A DNA stretch of 64,000 nt from Roseateles saccharophilus (GTDB lineage Bacteria; Pseudomonadota; Gammaproteobacteria; Burkholderiales; Burkholderiaceae_C): positions 156,649 to 220,648 of the forward strand of contig NZ_SMBU01000005.1 in assembly GCF_004342485.1 (NCBI RefSeq), in the 5' to 3' direction. A program made the translations under genes and the position numbers. Shown here piece after piece: positions 43,093 to 52,800 of this stretch; the first letter of the stretch is position 1; each line of letters starts with the position of its first letter. The notes under the pieces are model-generated. The model saw only the letters and a list, made by a program, of their open reading frames with translations, had not been told where the DNA came from and searched no databases.

Positions 43093-43842
43093 TCAGTCCT
43101 CGGCCTGGACCGCAGGCGCGGCCTCGAGAACCGAGTCAGGCACCGCGTCGGGCACCCGATGCGCCAGCACCCACTCGCGCAGCGCCACCGCGACATCGCC
43201 GACGCCGCTTTTCTTCAGCGCCGAGAACAGCGTCACCGCGACGTCGGAGTTCTCCGTCGACATGCCGCCCAGGAACTCGGTCGTCGCGCGCAGCGCCGCG
43301 TCGGCCTCCTTGCGGTTGAGCTTGTCCGACTTGGTCAGCAGCACCAGCAGCCGGATCTCGCCCGTGGCGACGCGGGCCGCGACGAAATCGAGCAGTTGCT
43401 TGTCGAGGTCGGTCAGGCCCAGCCGCGAGTCCACCATCAGCACGACGCCCGACAGGCTGCGGCGGATCTCGAGGTAGTCGGCCATCACCTTCTGCCAGCG
43501 CTGCTTGGCGGACTTGTTCACCGCCGCATAGCCATAGCCCGGCAGGTCTGCGAACAGCGCGTCGGGCGCGTCCTTGGGGCCGAGCTGGAACAGGTTGATG
43601 TGCTGGGTGCGGCCCGGCGTCTTGGACGCGAAGGCCAGGCGCTTCTGCTGGGCCAGCGTGTTGATGGCGGTGGATTTGCCGGCGTTGGAACGGCCGACGA
43701 AGGCGATCTCCGGCAGCTCGGTCGCCGGCAGATGGACCAGCTGGCTGGCCGTCGTCAGGAAGCGGGCGGTATGCGTCCAGGCCAGGGCGAGTTTGTCGGT
43801 GACGGCCTCGCCGGGCGTTGCATCAGGGATTTCGTTGGTCAT
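43093..43842 (-). CDS. engB: Ribosome biogenesis GTPase EngB (YihA/YsxC)
   Basis: Essential GTPase in 50S subunit assembly, 249 residues. G1 is GRSNAGKSTAIN, G2 lies in KTPGRTQHINLF, G3 is ADLPGYGYA, G4 is LLTKSDKL and G5 is VTLFSALKKSGV. The C-terminal tail after residue 215 is longer than in E. coli. It is divergent from cytochrome c4 by 70 bp, a gene pair often conserved in Burkholderiales. Confidence 0.97.
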   Translation of the reverse strand: MTNEIPDATPGEAVTDKLALAWTHTARFLTTASQLVHLPATELPEIAFVGRSNAGKSTAINTLAQQKRLAFASKTPGRTQHINLFQLGPKDAPDALFADLPGYGYAAVNKSAKQRWQKVMADYLEIRRSLSGVVLMVDSRLGLTDLDKQLLDFVAARVATGEIRLLVLLTKSDKLNRKEADAALRATTEFLGGMSTENSDVAVTLFSALKKSGVGDVAVALREWVLAHRVPDAVPDSVLEAAPAVQAED

Positions 43843-43912
43843 GGTGTTGTCGGACGCAGTGATTCAGCATTGTAAAATTTGCAGGTTGCGCCCAACGGAA
43901 CCTTATTCATCC

Positions 43913-44533
43913 ATGAAGACTGTCGCCTTTCTCCTGTCGAGTCTGATCCTGGCTGCCACGGCTCACGCAAACGAGCCGGCGACTGCCCCGGCCAAGCCCG
44001 ACCTCGCCAAGGGTGGCGCCATCTCGTCGCAGGTCTGCGCGGCCTGCCACACGGCCGATGGCTCGCGCGGCAGCCCGGCCAACCCCATCCTGCAGGGCCA
44101 GCATGCCGAATACCTGGTCAAGCAGCTGACCGAATTCAAGTCCGGCAAGCGCAAGAACCCCGTCATGAGCGGCATGGCCGCGCCGCTGTCCGACGAGGAC
44201 GTGCGCAATGTCGCCGCCTTCTATGCGAGCAAGACCGCCAAGCCCGGCTTCGCGAAGAACAAGGACACCGTCGCCCTGGGCGAGAAGATCTACCGCGGCG
44301 GCATCGCCGAGCGCAATGTGCCGGCCTGCGCGGCCTGCCACGGCCCGACCGGCGCCGGCATCCCGGCCCAGTACCCGCGCATCGGCGGCCAGCATGGCGA
44401 CTATGTCGAGGCGCAGATGACGGCCTTCCGCGGCGGCGCACGCGCCAATGGCCCGATGATGGTCGCCATCGCCGCCAAGATGAACGACAAGGAAATCAAG
44501 GCGGTGTCCGACTACGTCGCCGGCCTGCGCTGA
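43913..44533 (+). CDS. Di-haem cytochrome c4
   Basis: A 206-residue periplasmic cytochrome. The signal peptide KTVAFLLSSLILAATAHA is cleaved near residue 19. Two haem motifs, CAACH near 41-45 (AISSQVCAACHTADG) and CAACH near 141 (VPACAACHGPTG), with distal methionines in NPVMSGMAAPLS and GPMMVAIAAKM, define the two homologous halves. It carries electrons to terminal oxidases. A TAAAAT -10-like box lies at 43873-43878. Genes for haem attachment (resB, ccsB) follow directly. Confidence 0.96.
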   Translation: MKTVAFLLSSLILAATAHANEPATAPAKPDLAKGGAISSQVCAACHTADGSRGSPANPILQGQHAEYLVKQLTEFKSGKRKNPVMSGMAAPLSDEDVRNVAAFYASKTAKPGFAKNKDTVALGEKIYRGGIAERNVPACAACHGPTGAGIPAQYPRIGGQHGDYVEAQMTAFRGGARANGPMMVAIAAKMNDKEIKAVSDYVAGLR

Positions 44534-44557
44534 ACCTGGCGCAAGCCTCGAGGAACG

Positions 44558-44586
44558 AAGGCCGGTGTCACGCACCGGCCTTTTTT
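44558..44586 (+). terminator. Rho-independent terminator after cytochrome c4
   Basis: AAGGCCGGTG, loop TCACG, CACCGGCCTT, then TTTT. The stem starts 25 bp after the stop, so most transcripts should end before resB. Confidence 0.9.
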
Positions 44587-44609
44587 CTTGGCCCACACTC
44601 TCGATCCCG

Positions 44610-46697
44610 ATGTCCTCCGCCTCACTCCCCCGCCCCTCGGCCGCCCGCGAACTGCTGGACCTGCTCGCGTCCATGCGTTTCGCGATCACGCTGCTGACCG
44701 TCATTTGCATCTCGTCGGTCATCGGCACCGTCGTGAACCAGGGCGAGGCGATGGGCAACTACATCGACAAGTTCGGCCCCTTCTGGGCCGAGCTGTTCGG
44801 CCGCCTGAACCTCTTCACGGTCTATAGCGCGCCCTGGTTCCTCGCCATCCTGGCCTTCCTGGTCGTCTCGACCAGCCTGTGCATCATCCGCAACACGCCC
44901 AAGATCCTGGCCGACCTGCGCAGCTACAAGGAAGGCGTGCGCGAGCAGTCGCTGCAGGCCCACCACCACAAGGCCATAGCCTCACTGCCCAGCAGCCCGC
45001 AGATGGCGCTCGCCGAGATCGGCAAGACCCTGACGGCCCTGGGCTGGAAGGCCCGCGTGCAGCAGCGCGAGCACGGCATCATGGTGGCGGCCCGCCGTGG
45101 CGCGGCCAACAAGATCGGCTATCTGGCCGCCCACTCGGCCATCGTCCTCATCCTCATCGGCGGCGTGATGGACGGCAACGCCATGGTCAAGCTGGCGATG
45201 TGGGCGCAGGGCAAGCAGCTCTACAAGGGCTCCGGCTTCATGGCCGACATCCGGCCCGAGCACCGCCTGTCCACCGCCAACCCGAGCTTCCGCGGCAATC
45301 TTTCCGTCGCCGAGAACCAGCGCTCGGGGCTGGCCGTGCTCAGCCTGCCCAGCGGCGTCGTGCTGCAGGACCTGCCCTTCGAGATCGAGCTGAAGAAGTT
45401 CAGCGTCGACTACTACCCCACCGGCATGCCCAAGAGCTTCGTCAGCGACATCGTCATCCACGATGGCGGCGCGAGCCGCGAGGCCACGGTCAAGGTCAAC
45501 GAGCCCGTCATCCACGACGGCGTCGCGATCTACCAGAGCAGCTTCGAGGACGGCGGCTCCAAGCTGCAGCTCAAGGGCCTGCCGCTGGCCGGCGGCGAGC
45601 CCGTCAGGCTGGAGGGCCGCGTCGGCGGCAAGCTGGCCTTCGGCGACCAGACGCTCGAGCTCTCCGGCCTGCGCGTCATCAACGTCGAGAACCTCGCGGC
45701 CGATGCGGGCGCCAACGGCACCGACGTGCGCCGCGTCGATCTCGGCGAGCGCCTGAGCAAGCACCTGGGCAGCGGCGCCAAGGGCGGCGCCGACAAGGCG
45801 CTGCACAACATCGGCCCCTCGTTCAGCTATCTGCTGCGCGACGCCGCCGGCCAGGCGCGCGAGTTCAACAACTACATGCTGCCGGTCGAGCTGGACGGCC
45901 AGAAGGTCTTCCTCGCCGGCGTGCGCGACACGCTGGCCGAGAACTTCCGCTACCTGCGCATGCCGGCCGACGAGAACGGCCAGCTCGCCGGCTGGCTGCG
46001 CCTGCGCCAGGCCCTGGCCGACCCGGCCCTGCGCGACGCCGCCGCGCGCGCCTACGCCGCCAGCGCGGCGCCGCCCACCCAGCCGCAGCTGAAGGCGCAG
46101 CTGCAGACCACCGCCCAGCGCGCGCTGACGCTGTTCTCCGGCGCCGCGGCCAAGCCGGGCGAGGAAGTCCGCGGCGGCCTGCCTGCACTGTCGCAGTTCA
46201 TCGAGCGCGAGGTGCCCGAGGCCCAGCGCCAGCGCGTCTCCGAGGTGCTGCTGCGCATCCTGAACGGCAGCCTGTTCGAACTCAACCAGCTCGCCCGCGA
46301 GCACGCCGGCCTCGCCCCCGCCGGCACCGATGCAGCCGTGCAGGCCTTCATGACGCAGGCCGTGCTGTCGCTGTCCGACAGCCTCTACTACCCCACGCCC
46401 ATGCTGCTGCAGCTCGAGAACTTCGAGCAGGTGCAGGCCAGCGTCTTCCAGGTCGCGCGTGCCCCTGGCCAGAAACTGGTCTATCTGGGCGCCCTCTTGC
46501 TCATCGTCGGCGTCTTCGCCATGCTCTACATCAAGGAGAGGCGGCTGTGGGTCTGGATCGCGCCCGGCACCGACCCGGCCAGCTCGCAGGTGCGCATGGC
46601 CATGTCCTGCACCCGCGATTCGCCGGACAACGCCGTCCTCTTCGCCCAGCTGGAAAAAGCCGTCATCCCTGCCGCCGAGCCCAAGGAGCGCTCATGA
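44610..46697 (+). CDS. resB: Cytochrome c biogenesis protein ResB (CcsB-type)
   Basis: Large membrane subunit of System II cytochrome c maturation, 695 residues. Hydrophobic segments near the N-terminus (MRFAITLLTVICISSVIGTV and FLAILAFLVVSTSLCIIRNT) and near 165-185 are followed by a large periplasmic region and a final membrane segment near 625 (YLGALLLIVGVFAMLYIKER). The VVNQGEAMGNYIDKFGPFWA motif is typical. I start at ATG 44610 rather than an upstream frame because that frame overlaps the terminator. It works with the next gene, with which it overlaps by 4 nt. Confidence 0.94.
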   Translation: MSSASLPRPSAARELLDLLASMRFAITLLTVICISSVIGTVVNQGEAMGNYIDKFGPFWAELFGRLNLFTVYSAPWFLAILAFLVVSTSLCIIRNTPKILADLRSYKEGVREQSLQAHHHKAIASLPSSPQMALAEIGKTLTALGWKARVQQREHGIMVAARRGAANKIGYLAAHSAIVLILIGGVMDGNAMVKLAMWAQGKQLYKGSGFMADIRPEHRLSTANPSFRGNLSVAENQRSGLAVLSLPSGVVLQDLPFEIELKKFSVDYYPTGMPKSFVSDIVIHDGGASREATVKVNEPVIHDGVAIYQSSFEDGGSKLQLKGLPLAGGEPVRLEGRVGGKLAFGDQTLELSGLRVINVENLAADAGANGTDVRRVDLGERLSKHLGSGAKGGADKALHNIGPSFSYLLRDAAGQAREFNNYMLPVELDGQKVFLAGVRDTLAENFRYLRMPADENGQLAGWLRLRQALADPALRDAAARAYAASAAPPTQPQLKAQLQTTAQRALTLFSGAAAKPGEEVRGGLPALSQFIEREVPEAQRQRVSEVLLRILNGSLFELNQLAREHAGLAPAGTDAAVQAFMTQAVLSLSDSLYYPTPMLLQLENFEQVQASVFQVARAPGQKLVYLGALLLIVGVFAMLYIKERRLWVWIAPGTDPASSQVRMAMSCTRDSPDNAVLFAQLEKAVIPAAEPKERS

Positions 46698-48043
46698 ACA
46701 CCACCACCTTCGACCTGCCGCGGCGCCACGCGCTGCAACGGCGTGACATGCTGGACTGGGCCTTCGCCGTGCTCGTGCTGCTCGGCGGCGCCTATGCCTT
46801 CAACCGCTACCACGCCAGCATGAACGTCTACGAGCAGGGCATCCTGCTGTGCGCCATGCCGGCCATCGTCGCGCTGGGCTGGTTCTGGAAGCCGCTGCGG
46901 CTGCTCTGCGTCGCGGCCGGTGCCGCCACGCTGCTGGCCATCTCGCTCTACGCCCAGCACACCGACGGCTTCGGCGCCGACCTCGCCGCCGGCGAAAAGG
47001 TCTTCTGGCTGAAATACCTGCTGTCCAGCCAGAGCGCCATCCTGTGGATGAGCCTGCTGTTCTATATGAGCACGCTGTTCTACTGGGGCGGCTTCTTCAC
47101 CGGCGCGGGCCGCAACAGCGTGGCCGAGGTCATCGGCTCCAAGCTCGCCTGGGGCGGCGTGCTGATGGCCCTGATCGGCACCCTGGTGCGCTGGTACGAG
47201 AGCCACCAGATCGGCCCCGACATCGGCCACATCCCGGTCAGCAACCTCTACGAGGTCTTCGTGCTGTTCAGCTGGATGACGGCGCTCTTCCACCTCTACT
47301 ACGAGCAGCGCTTCGCGACCCGCTCGCTGGGCGCCTATGTGATGCTGGTCGTCAGCGGCGCGGTCAGCTTCCTGCTCTGGTACACGCTGGCCCGCGATGC
47401 CCAGGAGATCCAGCCGCTGCTGCCCGCGCTGCAAAGCTGGTGGATGAAGATCCACGTGCCGGCCAACTTCGTCGGCTACGGCAGCTTCTCGCTGGCGGCC
47501 ATGGTGGCCTTCGCCTTCCTGCTGAAGTCGGCCACGCAGCGCGCGCTGCTGATCGGCCTGGTCGGCGTGCCGGGCTTCATCGTCGCGCTGATCCTGGCCG
47601 TGCGCTTGCTGGCCGGCGTCAGCCCGCAGACGGCGGAGGGCCTGGAAAGCTGGGCCGCCAAGATCGCCGGCGTGATGGCCTTCCTCGGCCTGTGCATCGC
47701 GCTGCGCCGCCATCTGGTCGCCCGCCTGCCGGAGCTGCCCCAGCTCGACGACCTGATGTACAAGGCCATCGCGCTGGGCTTCGCCTTCTTCACCATCGCC
47801 ACCATCCTGGGCGCCTTCTGGGCCGCCGAGGCCTGGGGCGGTTACTGGAGCTGGGACCCGAAGGAGACCTGGGCGCTGATCGTCTGGCTGAACTACGCGG
47901 CCTGGCTGCACATGCGGCTGATGAAGGGCCTGCGCGGCATGGCCTCGGCCTGGTGGGCCCTCGTGGGCCTGCTGGTGACGACCTTCGCCTTCCTCGGCGT
48001 CAACATGTTCTTGTCGGGCCTGCACAGCTACGGCAAGCTGTAG
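46694..48043 (+). CDS. ccsB: Cytochrome c haem lyase CcsB/CcsA (WWD domain)
   Basis: Membrane subunit of System II, 449 residues, overlapping resB as ATGA. About 10 hydrophobic segments. The haem-handling WWD motif is AEAWGGYWSWDPKETWALIV, with histidines in IHVPANFVGYG and in WLHMRLMKGLRG and NMFLSGLHSYGK. It binds haem from the cytoplasm and ligates it to CxxCH motifs such as those in the upstream cytochrome c4. Confidence 0.96.
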   Translation: MNTTTFDLPRRHALQRRDMLDWAFAVLVLLGGAYAFNRYHASMNVYEQGILLCAMPAIVALGWFWKPLRLLCVAAGAATLLAISLYAQHTDGFGADLAAGEKVFWLKYLLSSQSAILWMSLLFYMSTLFYWGGFFTGAGRNSVAEVIGSKLAWGGVLMALIGTLVRWYESHQIGPDIGHIPVSNLYEVFVLFSWMTALFHLYYEQRFATRSLGAYVMLVVSGAVSFLLWYTLARDAQEIQPLLPALQSWWMKIHVPANFVGYGSFSLAAMVAFAFLLKSATQRALLIGLVGVPGFIVALILAVRLLAGVSPQTAEGLESWAAKIAGVMAFLGLCIALRRHLVARLPELPQLDDLMYKAIALGFAFFTIATILGAFWAAEAWGGYWSWDPKETWALIVWLNYAAWLHMRLMKGLRGMASAWWALVGLLVTTFAFLGVNMFLSGLHSYGKL

Positions 48044-48048
48044 AAGCC

Positions 48049-49062
48049 TCAATACCGCGGCCGTCGCCGCGTCTCCTTGACGCGGTACATCGCGGCGTCG
48101 GACTCGCGCAGCGCCTCCTCGACGCCCGAGCGCTGCGGGTCCATGCAGGCCACGCCGACGCTGGCGCCGGCATAGTCCAGCTGTACCGCGCCGGCCGGAT
48201 AGCGCCCGACGGTGGCCGCGGCCAGGCGCTGCTGCAGCAGTTGGGCCGCGGCGCGCCCGTCCTCGCTGAGCATCGGCCCCAGGCCGATGACGACGAACTC
48301 GTCGCCGCCCATGCGCGCCAGCACGTCGCCGGCGCGCAGCGCGGCCTTCAGCGCATCCGCGACGCCGCACAGGAAGCGGTCGCCGGCGTCGTGGCCGTGG
48401 GTGTCGTTGATCTGCTTGAAGCCGTCCAGGTCCACCGTGCCGGCCAGCAGCCAGCGGCCGGTGCGCTGGGCCACCGCGGTCAGCCGGCGCAGCTCCTGCA
48501 TCAACGCGCGGCGGTTCATCAGCCCGGTCAGCGCGTCGGTCAGGGCCTGGGCCTGCAGCTCGGCATTGGCCCGCCGCAACTGCTCGACGAGCTGCTCGCG
48601 CGCGACCTGCTGCTCGATGAGGCGGGCGAACAGCTCCAGCGCCTGCCCGGCCTGCGGGCTCGGCGGCCGGCGCTGCGAGCTGGCCGCGCACAGCGTGCCG
48701 TATAGCGCGCCGTCGTCCTGGCGCAGCGGCGTGCTGGCAAAGGTCTGCAGGCCGAACTCGCGCGCCGCGGCGGAGTCGCCCCAGACACCGGGCACGTCGT
48801 CCGTGTAGGGCCGCCCCTCCTCCAGCGCACGCTTGCACAGCGTGTCGCCCCAGGGCAGGGTCAGGCCCTCGGGAATCTGCAGCTCTTGCGTGTTGCGCGC
48901 ATACAGGACGCGCTGCTGGCCGCCGGCCAGGTCCAGCGTCGTCAGATAGGTCGATTCCAGGCCCGTGACGGCCTCCAGCATCTCCAGCAACGGCCGGGCC
49001 AGCCCCTCCAGCGTGCGGGCCTGGGAGACGGCGGTGGAGAGCTGGGGCAGCAGGGAATCCAT
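48049..49062 (-). CDS. GAF-GGDEF diguanylate cyclase
   Basis: A 337-residue cytoplasmic protein. A GAF-like sensor spans about 1-150 (LEGLARPLLEMLEAVTGLES; LPWGDTLCKRALEEGR). The GGDEF domain begins at DALTGLMNRRALMQEL and has the active-site RMGGDEFVVIGLG. Five residues upstream, RAGD fits an RxxD inhibitory site, so product feedback by c-di-GMP is likely. It makes c-di-GMP from two GTP. I prefer ATG 49062 over a TTG at 49074. No EAL domain. It is convergent with ccsB by 5 bp. Confidence 0.92.
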   Translation of the reverse strand: MDSLLPQLSTAVSQARTLEGLARPLLEMLEAVTGLESTYLTTLDLAGGQQRVLYARNTQELQIPEGLTLPWGDTLCKRALEEGRPYTDDVPGVWGDSAAAREFGLQTFASTPLRQDDGALYGTLCAASSQRRPPSPQAGQALELFARLIEQQVAREQLVEQLRRANAELQAQALTDALTGLMNRRALMQELRRLTAVAQRTGRWLLAGTVDLDGFKQINDTHGHDAGDRFLCGVADALKAALRAGDVLARMGGDEFVVIGLGPMLSEDGRAAAQLLQQRLAAATVGRYPAGAVQLDYAGASVGVACMDPQRSGVEEALRESDAAMYRVKETRRRPRY

Positions 49063-49149
49063 GATCGGGAACAAATGGCGGACCGGTCTACTGTAGGCAA
49101 GCCGGAGCCCTGCTCCGAGGATGCAGGGCCTCCTGTTCGAGGGGGGGCG

Positions 49150-49620
49150 TCAGCCCACCGGCAGCGCCGTCTCGTACTTGACCTCGCGCAGCACGACATT
49201 GCTGCGCACGCTGGCCACGCCCGGCAGCTTGAAGATGTGCTGCTGCAGGAAAAGGTCGTAGGCCTTCATGTCGGCGGCGACGACCTTGATGACGTAGTCG
49301 GCCTCGCCGGTGATGGCGTGACATTCGATGATCTCGCGGCGCGTGGACACCAGTTGCTCGAACTGCTCTACCGCGCCCTCGCTGTGCCGCACCAGGCTGA
49401 CATTGGCCAGCACGAGGATGGACAGGCCGATCTTCTCGCGGTCCACCAGCACGACCTGGCCGCGGATGACGCCGCGGTCCTCCAGCTCCTTCACGCGCCG
49501 CCACACCGGCGTGGCCGACAGGCCGACCTTGTCCGCCAGGGCCTGGGTAGACAGCCGCGCATCGGCCTGCAGGGCCTCGAGGATCTGCAGGCTGGCGCGG
49601 TCGAGTTGGTTTGTTTCCAT
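49150..49620 (-). CDS. Lrp/AsnC-family regulator next to the ferredoxin oxidoreductase
   Basis: A 156-residue regulator. The helix-turn-helix is at about 15-60 (LSTQALADKVGLSATPVWRR) and the RAM/effector domain at about 70-150 (ITGEADYVIKVVAADMKAYD). It is divergent from the fused ferredoxin oxidoreductase gene, 191 bp away, and probably controls it in response to an amino acid. Its start codon is followed upstream by a 9-bp inverted repeat. Confidence 0.93.
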   Translation of the reverse strand: METNQLDRASLQILEALQADARLSTQALADKVGLSATPVWRRVKELEDRGVIRGQVVLVDREKIGLSILVLANVSLVRHSEGAVEQFEQLVSTRREIIECHAITGEADYVIKVVAADMKAYDLFLQQHIFKLPGVASVRSNVVLREVKYETALPVG

Positions 49621-49653
49621 GTCAGTGGTGCCCGGCCGCCCGAAACCACTGAC
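49621..49653 (-). promoter_or_regulatory. Inverted repeat directly upstream of the Lrp start codon
   Basis: GTCAGTGGT (49621-49629) and ACCACTGAC (49645-49653) form perfect 9-bp arms with a 15-base loop, touching the ATG of the Lrp gene. In the mRNA this hairpin could cover the ribosome site. It may equally be a protein-binding site. Confidence 0.55.
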
Positions 49654-49654
49654 G

Positions 49655-49694
49655 CGCCCCCTCGGGGGGCAGCGAGCAGCGCGAGCGTGGGGGC
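49655..49694. repeat. G-rich dispersed repeat of Burkholderiales type
   Basis: CGCCCCCTCGGGGGGCAGCG followed by AGCAGCGCGAGCGTGGGGGC. I recall very similar units in large numbers between genes of Comamonadaceae and related taxa. It has internal complementarity (CCCCC...GGGGG). Only one clear copy is seen in this window. Confidence 0.65.
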
Positions 49695-49720
49695 TTTCGA
49701 TAAATCGCCTCTTTGGAGAA

Positions 49721-49734
49721 GAATCATCTCATTC
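49721..49734. promoter_or_regulatory. Possible Lrp-type operator
   Basis: GAAT-CATCTC-ATTC, an inverted repeat in the AT-richer middle of the gap between the Lrp gene and the oxidoreductase gene. Size and place suit an AsnC/Lrp dimer site; binding is inference. Confidence 0.35.
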
Positions 49735-49811
49735 AGCCGCTGAAGACCCGGCATTGAGGCAAGTTCTTTCGGCGGTTGGAGGGAAGAATTCCCCGCCCCA
49801 AAGGAGACAAG

Positions 49812-52800
49812 ATGGCCGACACCCCCGCCCTGCGCCCCTACCAGCTCAGCGACAACCTCGCGGCCGACAGCGGCGCCGTCTTCCTGACCGGCACCCAGGC
49901 CCTGGTGCGCCTGCTGCTGGCACAGAAGAAGCAGGACGAGCGCGCGGGGCTGAACACCGCGGGCTTCGTGTCCGGCTACCGCGGTAGCCCGCTGGGCATG
50001 GTGGACCAGCAGCTGTGGAAGGCGAAGAAGTTCCTGGCCGCCGCCCACATCGAGTTCCTGCCCGCCATCAACGAGGATCTGGCCGCCACCGCCTGCCTGG
50101 GTGTGCAGCGCGTGGCGTTGGACCCGCAGCGCAGCGTCGATGGCGTGTTCGCGATGTGGTACGGCAAGGGCCCCGGCGTGGACCGCTCGGGCGATGCGCT
50201 CAAGCACGGCAATGTCTACGGCACCAGCACGCAGGGCGGCGTGCTCGTGGTCTGCGGCGACGACCATGGCTGCGTGTCCAGCAGCACGCCCCACCAGAGC
50301 GACCAGGCGCTGCAGGCCTGGAGCATGCCCCTCGTGCACCCGGCCAATGTGGCCGAGTACCTGGAGTTCGGCCTCTACGGCTGGGCGCTGAGCCGCTTCT
50401 CCGGCGCCTGGGTGGGCTTCAAGGCGATCTCGGAGGTCGTCGAGAGCGGCATGACCGTGGACCTGGACGCGGTGCCGCTGGACTTCGAGCATGCCGTCGA
50501 CTACACGGCGCCGACCAACCTGCACATCCGCTCGGTCGACCTGCCCTCGCTCGACCTCGAATCGCGCCTCGCGCACAAGCTGGACGCGGTGAAGGCCTTC
50601 GCAAAGGTCAACAGCATCGACAAGCACATCGTCACCAGCCCGGCCGCCACGCTGGGCATCGTGACGGTTGGCAAGGCCCACTACGACTTCATGGAGGTGC
50701 TGCGGCGCCTGGACCTGGACCCCAATGCGCTGGCCGCGGCCGGCGTGCGGGTCTACAAGGTGGGCCTGGTGTTTCCGCTGGAGCCGACGCGCATCACCGA
50801 GTTCTGCAGCAACCTGACCGACGTGCTGGTCATCGAGGAGAAGGGGCCGGTCGTCGAGCGCCAGATCAAGGAGCTGCTCTACCACCTGCCCGACTTCCAG
50901 CGCCCGCGCGTCGTCGGCAAGACGGACGAGCATGGCTGCCCGGTGCTGAGCGCCCTCGGCGAGCTGCGCCCCAGCCGCATCATGGGCACCGTGGCCGACT
51001 GGCTGGCGCGCCTGAACCCCGCGCTGGACCGCCGCCATCTCGTCGTCGACTTCCTGACGCCGCAGCTGCTGTCCAACGCGGCCGACGCGGTGCGCCGCCA
51101 GCCCTATTTCTGCTCGGGCTGCCCACACAACACCAGCACCAAGCTGCCCGAGGGCTCGCGGGCTCTCGCCGGCATCGGCTGCCACTTCATGGCGAGCTGG
51201 ATGGAGCGCGGCACCTCGGGCCTGATCCAGATGGGCGCCGAGGGTGTGGACTGGGCCGCCCACTCGCGCTTCACGAAGGAGAAGCACGTCTTCCAGAACC
51301 TGGGCGACGGCACCTACTACCACTCGGGCTATCTGGCCATCCGCCAGGCCATCGCGGCCAAGGCCAACATCACCTACAAGATTCTCTACAACGACGCCGT
51401 CGCGATGACCGGCGGCCAGCCTGTGGACGGCCAGACCAGCGTGCCGCAGATCGCGCGCCAGGTCGAGGCCGAGGGCGTCAAGCGCCTGGTCGTCGTGTCC
51501 GACGAGATCGGGAAGTACGACGGACACCACGGGTTGTTCCCCGCCGGCACGAGCTTCCACGACCGCAGCGAACTGGACGCCGTGCAGCGCGAACTGCGCG
51601 ACATCGAAGGCGTCACGGTGCTGATCTACGACCAGACCTGCGCCGCCGAGAAGCGCCGCCGCCGCAAGAAGAAGGAATTCCCCGATCCGCCCAGGCGCAT
51701 CTTCATCAACGAAGCCGTCTGCGAAGGCTGCGGCGACTGCGGCGTGGCCAGCAACTGCCTGAGCGTCGTGCCGGTAGAAACGGACTGGGGCCGCAAGCGC
51801 ACCATCGAGCAGAGCAGCTGCAACAAGGATTTCTCCTGCGTGAACGGCTTCTGCCCCAGCTTCGTCTCGGTGCACGAGCCGGTGCTGAGGAAGAAGGCGG
51901 GTGCCAGCTACACGCCGCAGGACCTGGCGCGCGAGCTTGCCGCCATCCTGCCGCCGGCCGCCTGGCCCTGGACCGGGCCCTTCGACCTGCTGGTCACCGG
52001 TGTCGGCGGCACGGGCGTCGTCACGGTCGGCGCGCTGGTCTCGATGGCCGCCCACCTCGAGGGCAAGCAGGCCTCGGTGCTGGACTTCATGGGCTTCGCG
52101 CAGAAGGGCGGCGCCGTGCTGTCCTTCGTGCGCGTGGCGCCGACGCTGGATCTGCTCAACCAGGTGCGCATCGACACCCAGCAGGCCGACGTGCTGCTGG
52201 CCTGCGACATGGTCGTCGGCGCCAGCCCCGACGCGTTGGGCACCGTCAAGCCCGGCCGCACCGTCATCCTCGCCAACACGCATGAGCTGCCGACCGCCGG
52301 CTTCGTGCGCAACCCGGACGCGTCTCTGCAGGGCGACTCGCTGCTGGCCAAGATGCGCTTCGCCGTCGGCGATCAAGCCGGGCTGCTGAACACCATCGAC
52401 GCCCAGGACATCGCCCAGCGCCTGATGGGCGACACCCTGCCCAGCAATATCGTCATGCTGGGCGCCTGCTGGCAGCGCGGGCTGATCCCCGTCAGCGAGG
52501 CCGCGCTGATGCGCGCCATCGAGCTCAACGGCGTCGCTGCCGAGGCCAACAAGACCGCCTTCTCGCTGGGCCGCCTGGCCATCGCGGCGCCGGACGCCAT
52601 CGCGAGGCTGGCCGGCGACGTCAATGTCGTCAGGCTCTTCAACTACGACCAGCTCGACGGCCCTGACGGCCTGATCGAGCGGCGCGCGAAGTTCCTGACC
52701 GACTACCAGGATGCCGCCTACGCCGCCCGCTACCGCGCGCTGGTGGACCGCGTGCGCAGTGAGGAAGCCAAGCTTGGCAAGGGCCAGCGGCTGACGCAGG

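Noticed and set aside
44565..44609. Earlier start for ResB
   Set aside because: It overlaps the terminator of cytochrome c4; ATG 44610 directly precedes the conserved N-terminal region.
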